Of a stretch of DNA of 64,000 nucleotides, positions 56,202 to 64,000 are shown piece by piece. A program made the position numbers and the translations under genes. How positions within the stretch are numbered: position 1 is the first letter of the stretch; each line of letters begins with the position of its first letter. This DNA comes from Sphingobacterium micropteri (lineage in GTDB: Bacteria; Bacteroidota; Bacteroidia; Sphingobacteriales; Sphingobacteriaceae): assembly GCF_014692515.1 (NCBI RefSeq), contig NZ_JACOIK010000008.1, forward strand, positions 62,001 to 126,000, read 5' to 3'. The notes beneath the pieces were generated by a model. It had not been told where the DNA came from and did not search any database. It saw nothing but the letters and a program-made list of their open reading frames with translations.

Positions 56202-57530
56202 TTAATGTAATGGCATCGTATCCCCCATATCCTCGAGCGACTTCCCTTTGGTTTCCGGCATCAATTTCCAAACATACAGTAGCTGTAGTACCATACATCC
56301 GGCGAAAATTAAAAATGTATACCCTCCCCCCAGTAATTCCGTTAGTGCAGGGAAACAAAATGTGATAATCGCCGCCATGACCCAATGGGTTAAACTTCCC
56401 AATGTCTGCCCTTTGGCTCGTACATCGTTGGGAAAAATCTCCGATATAAATACCCATATCACTGCCCCTTGTGAAAAGGCAAAAAAGGCTATAAATAACA
56501 TCAGGTAGATGGTTACGGTCATGCCTGCGATAACCCCAGAGAAAAAAGCATACGATACCAGCGACAACGCGATAATCATGCCTATCGATCCGATAAACAT
56601 TAACTTACGTCGTCCGACCTTATCAATAAAATTGATGGCCAGCAGGGTAAAAACAAAGTTGACTAAACCAATTCCAACTGTAGACAACAGGGAGCTTTGT
56701 GCGCCCAACCCGGCCATTTCAAAAACACGGGGTGCATAATAAATAATAGCGTTAATACCCGATACTTGATTAAATATAGCAAACAGAATCGCCAGCATTA
56801 CGGGAAAGCGATTGGCTTTTGAAAATAGACGTCTCTCTCCTTTTGTTTGCGCCTTTTGTTGATTTTTCAGTATCAACTCGATATCATGCGCTGCTTGCAC
56901 ACCGCTTACTTTCTGCATAATCGCGGTTGCCTCCGCTTTTTTTCCACGGTGCAAAAGCAGCCAACGTGGGCTTTCAGGTACAAAGAAAATCAAAATGAAG
57001 AAGATAAGAGATGGGAAGGCCTGTACACCGAGCATCCAACGCCATGATTCCTCGCCGCCTTGTCCGATAAAATAGTTCGATAGATAAGCCACCAAGATTC
57101 CCAATACCACGTTAAACTGAAATAACCCTACTAATTTTCCTCGGGATTTAGCCGGTGAAATCTCGGATATATATATAGGTGCAGTTACAGATGATACCCC
57201 TACGCCAATACCACCTAAAAAACGGAAAATGATAAAGATATTCCAATCTTGTGCGAGCGCAGTGCCAATAGCTGAAAAGAAATAAAGTGCAGCTACCAAA
57301 AACAGGGTTGTTTTACGTCCTAATTTATCCGATGGATAGGCTCCCATCGCAGCACCTATAACCGTTCCTATTAAAGCTATGGCCATTGTTAAACCGTGTT
57401 GAAATTCGCTGAGCGACCAGAATATCTGGACGGCTTTTTCCGCGCCCGAGATAACGGCTGTATCAAAGCCGAATAAAAATCCACCTAACGCCACAACGAA
57501 TGACCAGGCCAAAACTGTGTTTTTGTTCAT
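56202..57530 (-). CDS. MFS sugar porter (likely fructose transporter)
   Basis: The 442-residue protein has 12 membrane helices and the sugar-porter motifs GGFLFGFDTAVISGAE (TM1), RFLGGIGVGVSSVTAPIYIS (loop and TM4), FFVPESPRWLLLHRGK (PESPR) and LMPETKGKSLEDM (PETKG). It belongs to the GLUT/XylE family and should move a monosaccharide with protons over the inner membrane. As first gene of the leftward locus, it faces the regulator across 382 bases. Fructose as substrate follows from the neighbours, not from motifs. Confidence 0.92.
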   Translation of the reverse strand: MNKNTVLAWSFVVALGGFLFGFDTAVISGAEKAVQIFWSLSEFQHGLTMAIALIGTVIGAAMGAYPSDKLGRKTTLFLVAALYFFSAIGTALAQDWNIFIIFRFLGGIGVGVSSVTAPIYISEISPAKSRGKLVGLFQFNVVLGILVAYLSNYFIGQGGEESWRWMLGVQAFPSLIFFILIFFVPESPRWLLLHRGKKAEATAIMQKVSGVQAAHDIELILKNQQKAQTKGERRLFSKANRFPVMLAILFAIFNQVSGINAIIYYAPRVFEMAGLGAQSSLLSTVGIGLVNFVFTLLAINFIDKVGRRKLMFIGSIGMIIALSLVSYAFFSGVIAGMTVTIYLMLFIAFFAFSQGAVIWVFISEIFPNDVRAKGQTLGSLTHWVMAAIITFCFPALTELLGGGYTFLIFAGCMVLQLLYVWKLMPETKGKSLEDMGDTMPLH

Positions 57531-57912
57531 GTTATTTTATTTACAACTGATTAATCCAAAATTAACATGAACTTCATCGCCGCCTAAAATAATAGCCGAC
57601 AAATTATATCAAATTTGTATCCGTGATAATTATATCTTAAACATCTGCATATCAATTACTTAAAAACAATTAAAATATTTAATGATGTGAATTTTGCACC
57701 TTTTCTTTAGGTTATGTTACCTATATAAACAGCGGATAAAATGTGTATTTTAAACACTAAGCTTTCTTTTTTTGTTAAAAAAAACTAAACCTTTACCAAA
57801 TATCGGACATCAACAGTCGTTTTAAAATATTGTGAAGATTCTTGAAGGCTGTTGAATACATATACGTTCTGAAAAAAACACGTATCTTGTCAAAGAAATT
57901 CAAAAAACGGGG
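57531..57912. promoter_or_regulatory. Divergent control region of the fructan locus
   Basis: This 382-base AT-rich region separates the sugar porter from the regulator. On the minus strand TAATTTTG (57564-57557) is a full match to TAnnTTTG, 26 bases before the porter ATG. ATGAACTTCAT (57567-57577) is an 11-base palindrome directly upstream of it and could bind the regulator. TATCTTG near 57884 is a weak -7 candidate for the rightward gene. No ORF or RNA gene was recognised. Confidence 0.45.
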
Positions 57913-60666
57913 ATGTCAAGGCTTTATATTTTTTTTGCTTTCGTGATGCTTCTATGCTGTCATGCTTGTCAGCCGAGCGGAAACAATACACAGTTTACCA
58001 TCGCGTTTTCACAGTGTATAGGTGATGACGCGTGGCGAGAAACCATGTTGGATGAAATGAAAAGGGAACTTTCCTTTTATCCGGACATCGAATTTATCTA
58101 CCGTGACGCCGGTGGAGATAATCAAAAGCAGATACAGCAAATCAAAGAGCTACTCGAACAAGACATCGATCTACTCATTGTTTCCCCGAATGAAGCTGAA
58201 CCGTTGACACCTATTGTCGATTCTGTTTTTCAAAGAAATATTCCAGTGATTGTCACCGACCGCAAAACATCCTCCGGTTTATATAACGCGTATGTTGGGG
58301 CGGACAACCTTGCGATTGGTAAACTAGCTGGACAGTTTATGGTGCACACGCTCAACGGACAGGGACAAATAGGTATCGTCACAGGGCTGAAAGGTACATC
58401 GGCATCTTTCGAACGGAAAAAAGGATTACTCGATGCATTAGATAGTGCAGGCGCGGTTCGTCTGGAGGTTGAAATACAAAGCGACTGGGAAAGGAATACC
58501 GCCTATGCACAAGCTAAACAGCATATTAAACAGCTTCTTGAGCAAGATATTATCCTGGCTTTTAATGACCAGATGGCTTTTGGTGTCATACAAGCACTCC
58601 GGGAAGCGGGGGAAAACCATAAAAGGGTTATCGGCATTGACGCTCTTCCAGGCGAAGGCAATGGCTTATCGGAAATTGTCAAGGGAACCTTGTTCGCTTC
58701 CATGCTCTACCCGACTGGTGGCACCGAGGCTATTCGCACCGCAATGGCCATTTTGCAACGTAAACCGTACCAACGGGATAATATATTGGGAACCATTGTC
58801 ATCAATCAGGATAATGCTGAACTCATGATGTTGCAATCCAACAAGATACAAGAACAGCAGGAAGATATAGACAAACGGCAAGAACTTATTGTAGAACAGA
58901 ATAAAATATACCGAAACCAACAGACGACATTGAATATTTTGATAACAAGCTTAGTACTAGCGGTGGTATTTGGGGGAATTTCGATTATCGTTATCAAAAG
59001 CAACTGGGAGAAAAACAAGCATCTTGAAAAACAAAACCAGGAAATACTTTCACAACAGCAACGGATTGTGGAGATGAATGAACAGATACGGACAGCTTCT
59101 GAAGCGCAAAGCAAGTTTTTCACGAATGTATCCCACGAATTTAAGACACCGCTTACGCTTATTCTTGCCCCTATGGAGGAATTGGAAAAAGAGAAAAACT
59201 TATCTTCTGAAGGCGCAGACCAACTGGCACGTATTAAACGGAATGCGAAGAAACTTCAAAACCTCGTTACCGATCTGATTGACATTCACCGTATTGACAA
59301 GGCCAAAAGAAAATTGAAGGCTACTCCTATACAAATTGACGCATTTGTCCAGCAGGTATTGGCAAGTTTTAAACCGCTATCACAAAAGAAACGTATATCG
59401 TTAAGCTATATCAGTAAAACACCCCTCAAGGAGATCTGGGTTGACGAGTATTTAATGGAACAGGCCCTTTCCAACCTGTTATCAAACGCTTTTAAATTCA
59501 CGGCAACAGGAGGAAAGATAAGTGTGGTCGTAGAAGAAAACACTTTTGGGGATTATTTATACATTCGAGTCGTCGATAATGGAAGTGGTATTTCTGTTAC
59601 GGACATCGATTATATCTTTGACAATTTTTATCAAGGTGAGCAGCATCTTTCTGGTTCGGGTATTGGTTTAGCCTATGTAAAGGAAATTGTAGAACTTCAT
59701 CACGGACAAGTGACAGTTAGTAGTAAAAAAGGAGTCGGCTCGTCGTTTACATTACGGCTGCCAACAGGACACTTACATTTGTTAGAAGACGAAAAGAAAG
59801 GATTGACGGACAATACTTCAGCACGGCAAGCCGAACGCGAGGAACATATCCTAAACCTAGAGGAGTTGACCGAGGAAACGGCTTCTTTTTATTCCAGTAA
59901 GGCGGCTAATATTTTGGTTGTTGACGATCATCCGGATATCCGTCTGTTCTTGAAGGATATTCTCGAAAAAGAATACAATCTACTATTTGCTAAAAGCTAT
60001 GTGGATGCTGTTGCAAAAATGGAACAAAGTTACCCGGATCTAATTGTGAGCGACATCATGTTACCCGATGGAAGTGGTTTAGATCTCTTAAAAATGATCA
60101 AAAACAGCCCACAGTTTAATAAAACCCCGGTACTATTGTTGAGCGCACTGGATACCGAAGAAAATAAAATTGAGGGAATGCGCTTGATGGCAGATGCTTA
60201 CCTCACCAAACCCTTTCATGTTGATCACCTAAAAGCAGTGATAACCAACCTACTTACTTCCAGACGACAACTGAAAGAGCACTATACCAGTATTTTAGAG
60301 CCGGGAGAAACGGCAACAGATGTAAAACAACATACGACACAAAATAAGCGGTTTATGCAAAGTTTAGATATGGTTATCGAAGAACGTATTGGGGAAAGAT
60401 CACTCAGTGTAGAAGATATTGCACAGGCGCTGAATATCTCGCGCGTACAGTTGTACCGAAAAACCAAGAGCCTATTGAACAGTAGTGTAAACGAATATCT
60501 TCTCCAACGTCGTCTAACCAAATCTAAGCATCTTTTATTAGAAGGGTTGCATATTAACGAAGTGGCCGAAAAAGTGGGTTTTTCCTCGGCGGCCTATTTT
60601 GCTGCAGCTTTCAAAAAACAATTTGGCATCACGCCCACCGCGTATAGAAAGGACAAGTTGAAATAA
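57913..60666 (+). CDS. Hybrid two-component system regulator with periplasmic-binding-protein sensor
   Basis: The 917-residue protein combines, in order: a signal (residues 1-19, LLCCHAC); a type I periplasmic-binding-protein sensor (about 26-310, TIAFSQCIGDDAWRET, VGADNLAIGKLAGQ); a membrane helix (about 337-362); a histidine kinase (FFTNVSHEFKTPLTLIL, phospho-His about 408; GSGIGLAYVKEIVELHHGQV); a receiver (ILVVDDHPDIRLFLKD, phospho-Asp about 714 in SDIMLPDG); and an AraC helix-turn-helix (800-917, VAEKVGFSSAAYFAAAFKKQ). This matches fructose-sensing HTCS proteins of fructan loci. It is divergent from the locus and should activate it. Confidence 0.92.
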   Translation: MSRLYIFFAFVMLLCCHACQPSGNNTQFTIAFSQCIGDDAWRETMLDEMKRELSFYPDIEFIYRDAGGDNQKQIQQIKELLEQDIDLLIVSPNEAEPLTPIVDSVFQRNIPVIVTDRKTSSGLYNAYVGADNLAIGKLAGQFMVHTLNGQGQIGIVTGLKGTSASFERKKGLLDALDSAGAVRLEVEIQSDWERNTAYAQAKQHIKQLLEQDIILAFNDQMAFGVIQALREAGENHKRVIGIDALPGEGNGLSEIVKGTLFASMLYPTGGTEAIRTAMAILQRKPYQRDNILGTIVINQDNAELMMLQSNKIQEQQEDIDKRQELIVEQNKIYRNQQTTLNILITSLVLAVVFGGISIIVIKSNWEKNKHLEKQNQEILSQQQRIVEMNEQIRTASEAQSKFFTNVSHEFKTPLTLILAPMEELEKEKNLSSEGADQLARIKRNAKKLQNLVTDLIDIHRIDKAKRKLKATPIQIDAFVQQVLASFKPLSQKKRISLSYISKTPLKEIWVDEYLMEQALSNLLSNAFKFTATGGKISVVVEENTFGDYLYIRVVDNGSGISVTDIDYIFDNFYQGEQHLSGSGIGLAYVKEIVELHHGQVTVSSKKGVGSSFTLRLPTGHLHLLEDEKKGLTDNTSARQAEREEHILNLEELTEETASFYSSKAANILVVDDHPDIRLFLKDILEKEYNLLFAKSYVDAVAKMEQSYPDLIVSDIMLPDGSGLDLLKMIKNSPQFNKTPVLLLSALDTEENKIEGMRLMADAYLTKPFHVDHLKAVITNLLTSRRQLKEHYTSILEPGETATDVKQHTTQNKRFMQSLDMVIEERIGERSLSVEDIAQALNISRVQLYRKTKSLLNSSVNEYLLQRRLTKSKHLLLEGLHINEVAEKVGFSSAAYFAAAFKKQFGITPTAYRKDKLK

Positions 60667-60701
60667 TAAAGGGTTGACCAACGGCCAACCCTTTATTATT
60701 T
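60662..60701. terminator. Strong bidirectional terminator between the regulator and htpG
   Basis: Two perfect 15-base arms (60662-60676 and 60686-60700) enclose a nine-base loop, with A/T runs at both ends. The left arm includes the regulator's stop codon. It ends the regulator and htpG transcripts, which converge here. Confidence 0.9.
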
Positions 60702-60713
60702 CAACACCCCGAA

Positions 60714-62600
60714 CTAAATCATTCCAACGCTCCGTTTGATAAAGGAGGTCAAATCCGCACCTTTTAACAGACCACGAGATAACAAGGCTAAATCAAAAGC
60801 CTGTTTCGCTAGTTGTGTTCCTTCCTCTTCGGAGCTTTCCAAAATGCGTTTGATCAAGGGATGGTTCCCATTGACAGTTACCTTATAATTATCAGGCAAA
60901 GTGCCGTAGAAGCCCATTCCGCCACCTGTTTTCGCCATATCTTTCATCCGGCGCATAAATTCGTCTTCTGTAACCGAAACAGGGAGACCATCCGTGTTTA
61001 GCGCGTCAACTTCCACCTTCATATCGGCTCTAGAAATCGCTTTCTCAAAGATTTCGGATGCTTTCTTGGATTCTTCTTCCGATAAGGATAACGTTTGTGT
61101 TTCCTCTTTCTGGATCAATTTGTCAACAACATCCGCATCCACACGCTTTGCCTGGATTTTTTCACCGCCTTTTTGTTCCAAATAGCCCACGAAATGATTG
61201 TCCAATTGACCATCCAATACCAATACATCGTAGCCTTTCTCTTTCACCGACGCAATGAAGCCATCCTGTTGCGACGGGTCATTGGTATACAGATATACAA
61301 TATTACCATCTTTGTCGACTTGAATATCTTTTACTTTTTCGTAGTATTCTTTCAGCGTAAAGCTCTCTTTGTCGATATTAGACAACAGACAGAAATCATT
61401 GGCTTTTTCCGCAAACTTTTCATCGCTCAGCATACCATATTTGATAAAGAGCGCTATATCGTTCCATTTTTGCTCAAAGTTTTTACGGTCAGCTTTAAAT
61501 ATCTCATTCAACTTGTCGGCAACTTTCTTCGTGATGTAATTGTTAATTTTCTTCACGTTGCTATCAGCCTGTAAGAAAGAACGGGATACGTTCAATGGAA
61601 TATCTGGTGAATCGATGACACCTTGTAGCAACATCAAAAATTCCGGCACGATGTCTTTCACCTCGTCGGTAATGAATACCTGACGGGAATACAACTGAAT
61701 TTTATTCCGCTGAATGTCCATTTCGTTCTTTACTTTCGGGAAATACAGGATACCCGTTAAGTTAAAAGGATAATCAACATTGAGGTGTATCCAGAACAAA
61801 GGTTCATCCATCGAATAAGGATACAACTCGCGATAGAATGCTATATAATCTTCATCTTTTAGCTCGGATGGCGCTTTTGTCCATGCCGGTGTTGTATTGT
61901 TGATAATATTATCAACTTCAACCGATGTGTATTTTGGTTTACCTTCCTCATCTTCGCCATCTGGCTGTGATTCTGTTTTTGTTCCAAACCGCACAGGAAT
62001 TGGTAAGAAACGAGCATATTTATTCAAAATCTCGCTTAGACGGCCTTCATTCAAAAACTCTTGCGATTCTTCGTTAATATGGAGAATGACATCGGTACCA
62101 CGTTCGGTACGCGTACCTTCGCTTATCTCGTAAGAGGTACTACCATCACAGGTCCAGTGTGCTGGCTCCGCACCTTCTTGATGGGATAGCGATTGAATTT
62201 CCACTTTATCGGCCACCATAAAAGCAGAATAGAAACCTAGACCAAAACGACCGATAATCTCGTTAGCATCGTTTGCTTCCTTAAATTTCTCCATAAACTC
62301 TGTAGCACCTGAAAATGCTATCTGGTTAATGTATTTTTTGATCTCTTCCGCCGTCATGCCGATACCACGATCGGAGATGGTAATCGTTTTAGCATTTTCA
62401 TCAAATTTCACGTCGATGGTCAGATCGCCCAACTCACCTTGAAACTGCCCCAAAGAAGATAATCTTTTTATTTTTTGAGAAGCATCAACAGCGTTGGAGA
62501 CCAACTCACGTAAAAAAATCTCATTATCGGAATAAAGAAACTTTTTGATCACCGGAAAAATATTCTCGGTATGAATCGAAATACTACCTTTTTCTTGCAT
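60714..62600 (-). CDS. htpG: Molecular chaperone HtpG (Hsp90)
   Basis: The 628-residue protein is typical HtpG length. The GHKL ATPase domain shows FLRELVSNAVDASQKIKRLS, ISDRGIGMTAEEIKKYINQI and IIGRFGLGFYSAFMVADKVE; the middle and C-terminal domains follow, with LLQGVIDSPDIPLNVSRSFL. It is the cytosolic Hsp90 chaperone. The promoter region upstream has the same layout as that of grpE-dnaJ, so it is probably in the same stress regulon. The ATG start lies 43 bases after the -12-like element. Confidence 0.97.
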   Translation of the reverse strand: MQEKGSISIHTENIFPVIKKFLYSDNEIFLRELVSNAVDASQKIKRLSSLGQFQGELGDLTIDVKFDENAKTITISDRGIGMTAEEIKKYINQIAFSGATEFMEKFKEANDANEIIGRFGLGFYSAFMVADKVEIQSLSHQEGAEPAHWTCDGSTSYEISEGTRTERGTDVILHINEESQEFLNEGRLSEILNKYARFLPIPVRFGTKTESQPDGEDEEGKPKYTSVEVDNIINNTTPAWTKAPSELKDEDYIAFYRELYPYSMDEPLFWIHLNVDYPFNLTGILYFPKVKNEMDIQRNKIQLYSRQVFITDEVKDIVPEFLMLLQGVIDSPDIPLNVSRSFLQADSNVKKINNYITKKVADKLNEIFKADRKNFEQKWNDIALFIKYGMLSDEKFAEKANDFCLLSNIDKESFTLKEYYEKVKDIQVDKDGNIVYLYTNDPSQQDGFIASVKEKGYDVLVLDGQLDNHFVGYLEQKGGEKIQAKRVDADVVDKLIQKEETQTLSLSEEESKKASEIFEKAISRADMKVEVDALNTDGLPVSVTEDEFMRRMKDMAKTGGGMGFYGTLPDNYKVTVNGNHPLIKRILESSEEEGTQLAKQAFDLALLSRGLLKGADLTSFIKRSVGMI

Positions 62601-62642
62601 ATATGTTTTAGTTTTTGTCTATAAAAAATCAAGAACAGTTTT

Positions 62643-62685
62643 ATCAAGGAGTATTCCATTTATTTTTTTTAGGACAGGATGACAG
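62643..62685 (-). promoter_or_regulatory. Stress-type promoter region of htpG, same layout as grpE-dnaJ
   Basis: On the minus strand CTGTCATCCTGTC (62685-62673) is followed after exactly 14 bases by TGGAATACTCCTTGAT (62658-62643). The core has the same spacing as the grpE element (TGG, 8 bases, TTGA), and the upstream block agrees with CTGnCA-N3-TGTC. Another CTGTC copy lies at 62712-62716. The core resembles a -24/-12 promoter with GA at -12 and A for C in the -24 box. Confidence 0.6.
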
Positions 62686-62753
62686 TTATCGAAAGAAAAA
62701 ATGTAATTTAGACAGTCGTGAAAATGGAAAAACAATTCGTAAAAGATGTACCT

Positions 62754-63770
62754 ATGATGAAGTCTACCTTTATTTCTTATATTTTGACAACAATATTCGC
62801 CTGTAATACCCCGCAACAATCTGAACAGATGAGATACGAAACAATCGGCAGCGTAATACGCTATGATCTAACTTTAGATGCTATTATCGACAGCTCCGCA
62901 AGGGCAGAAATTATTGCCGAAGGCTTCGAATGGAGTGAAGGACCATTATGGGTGGAAAGTGAGCAAATGTTATTGTTTTCGGATGTACCCACGAATACAA
63001 TTTACAAATGGACAGCAGAAACGGGAAGTGAAGTTTATCTAAAACCAAGTGGTGATACGGGTGACAATCCCAACCGACGTAAAGAGCCCGGTAGCAACGG
63101 TTTATTGTTGAACGACGCAGGAAACTTGGTGTTATGCCAACATGGTAACCGTCAGGTTGCCCGAATGGATGCTCCGTTGGCACAACCTCAAGCGACTTTC
63201 CAGACATTAGCCGATAAATATGCTGATAAACGTCTAAGCAGTCCGAATGATGCCGTGTACAATAAAACTGGTGAATTATTCTTCACAGATCCGCCATATG
63301 GACTGCCTACACAGCGTGATAATGATCCAGAAAAGGAAATACCTTTTAACGGCGTATATAAAGTAAGACAAAATGGCGAGGTCATATTGTTGACTGATCA
63401 GATTAGTAAACCCAATGGTATCGCATTCTTCCCGGATGGAAAAAAGTTGTTGATTGGTAATTCTGATCCTAACGCTGCGGATTGGTATATACTGGACTTG
63501 GTGGACACGATCGTGACGCCAAAATTATTTTACAGTGCGACGAACGAACGTGCAGGGTTGAAAGGATTACCGGACGGGCTTAAGATAGACAGCAAAGGGA
63601 CTGTTTATGCGAGTGGTCCAGGTGGTGTATGGATATTCAACAGCACGGGCAAAGTACTGGGTAAAATAGCATTGGATAATCCCGCTTCCAATGTGGCGCT
63701 ATCTGCCGATGAGAAAACGCTATATATTACAAATAGTGATAAGATTTTACGGGTGAAGTTGAAATACTAA
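62754..63770 (+). CDS. SMP-30/gluconolactonase family lipoprotein
   Basis: From the ATG at 62754 the protein has 338 residues and begins MMKSTFISYILTTIFACNTP, a probable lipoprotein signal; earlier starts (GTG 62718, ATG 62724) would put charged residues before it. The six-bladed propeller of the SMP-30 family shows AEGFEWSEGPLWVESEQML, SNGLLLNDAGNLVLCQHG, LSSPNDAVYNKTGELFFTDP and SKPNGIAFFPDGKKLLIG, with metal-ligand candidates Glu, Asn and Asp. It may hydrolyse sugar lactones in the periplasm or at the surface. It is divergent from htpG and stands alone. Confidence 0.88.
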   Translation: MMKSTFISYILTTIFACNTPQQSEQMRYETIGSVIRYDLTLDAIIDSSARAEIIAEGFEWSEGPLWVESEQMLLFSDVPTNTIYKWTAETGSEVYLKPSGDTGDNPNRRKEPGSNGLLLNDAGNLVLCQHGNRQVARMDAPLAQPQATFQTLADKYADKRLSSPNDAVYNKTGELFFTDPPYGLPTQRDNDPEKEIPFNGVYKVRQNGEVILLTDQISKPNGIAFFPDGKKLLIGNSDPNAADWYILDLVDTIVTPKLFYSATNERAGLKGLPDGLKIDSKGTVYASGPGGVWIFNSTGKVLGKIALDNPASNVALSADEKTLYITNSDKILRVKLKY

Positions 63771-63775
63771 ACCCG

Positions 63776-64000
63776 CTATACAAAAACACCAAAGCTTTTT
63801 TGCACCAACTGAGCCAGTTGATCAACAGGGATAGCAGGCTGTGGTCCATCCTTGGTCGTCCACTCTTTTGTAGCGGGATTAAACCCTAAAGTATAATGAA
63901 TATCCTCGTCCTCAACAACGGCAAAAAAATGCGTTTGAGGGTTGTATGTAACTTGGAAATTGATGGTCGTGCCGTTAACTTCCTGTGTAAATTCTCTACT
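63776..64000 (-). CDS. Hypothetical protein, C-terminal part (runs off the window)
   Basis: An open frame of 74 codons reads in from the right end of the window on the minus strand and stops at TAG (63776-63778). It contains VNGTTINFQVTYNPQTHFFA, DEDIHYTLGFNPATKEWTTK and VDQLAQLVQKSFGVFV. The alternating strands followed by a C-terminal helix look like a small folded domain. I do not recognise a family. The stop lies only five bases from the convergent SMP-30 stop. The N-terminus is outside the window. Confidence 0.7.
   Translation of the reverse strand, partial: SREFTQEVNGTTINFQVTYNPQTHFFAVVEDEDIHYTLGFNPATKEWTTKDGPQPAIPVDQLAQLVQKSFGVFV

Noticed and set aside
45979..60666. Idea that the fructan locus is a mobile element
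   Set aside because: No integrase, transposase, flanking repeat or tRNA-derived attachment copy was seen, although tRNA-His lies nearby.
61095..61574. Plus-strand open frame inside htpG
   Set aside because: It is antisense to the conserved middle domain of HtpG, and its biased composition (Phe- and Ile-rich) is that of a mirror reading of a real gene.

Overview
The window looks like chromosomal DNA of a Bacteroidota bacterium, most likely in or near Sphingobacteriaceae. The signs are a SusC/SusD pair, a hybrid two-component regulator, several TonB-era outer-membrane barrels, a DUF3822 gene beside rsmD, a monomeric isocitrate dehydrogenase, the Bacteroidota -33/-7 promoter pattern (TTTG and TAnnTTTG) at several sites, and a general lack of strong Shine-Dalgarno sites. 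No rRNA, CRISPR array, transposase or prophage gene was seen. This is ordinary core chromosome with a few accessory cassettes.

Layout. 1-5.3 kb: coaD (partial), rsmD and DUF3822, a RecD-like helicase, ruvB and a GT2 glycosyltransferase. 5.4-13.5 kb: a leftward run holding a peptide transporter, a Tat-exported TIM-barrel protein, a LutA-like protein with a UMF1 transporter, and a dacB-ThuA-aroB-S4 group. 13.6-18.6 kb: proline dehydrogenase and a HAD phosphatase, an ECF sigma factor with a membrane-anchored barrel partner, and a universal stress protein. 18.6-25.3 kb: cmk, topA, an aspartyl-protease/PDZ protein and two L,D-transpeptidase-type proteins. 25.4-30.8 kb: an imuA-imuB-dnaE2 mutagenesis cassette with a candidate repressor site. 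30.8-37.5 kb: an outer-membrane barrel, a dicarboxylate symporter, ferredoxin, acyl-CoA reductase, ftsE, grpE and dnaJ. 37.6-45.8 kb: a nucleotidyltransferase/phosphoesterase pair, an OM barrel, monomeric icd, a NatAB-like ABC exporter, tRNA-His and a small orphan gene. 46-60.7 kb: a compact fructan polysaccharide utilization locus (PUL). 60.7-64 kb: htpG, an SMP-30 family lipoprotein and a partial hypothetical gene.

How the genes work together. The fructan PUL is one leftward gene series: inner-membrane sugar porter, fructokinase, SusC, SusD, surface-binding lipoprotein, GH32-like lipoprotein and GH32 lipoprotein. A divergent hybrid two-component system with a periplasmic-binding-protein sensor should control it. 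It covers fructan capture, cleavage, import and phosphorylation. The mutagenesis cassette encodes the three partners of damage-induced translesion synthesis. grpE-dnaJ and htpG lie 27 kb apart and on opposite strands, yet share the same upstream layout: a CTGnCA-N3-TGTC block, exactly 14 bases, then a -24/-12-like TGG(C/A)A...TTGA element. This suggests a common stress regulator and is the most interesting non-coding signal found here.
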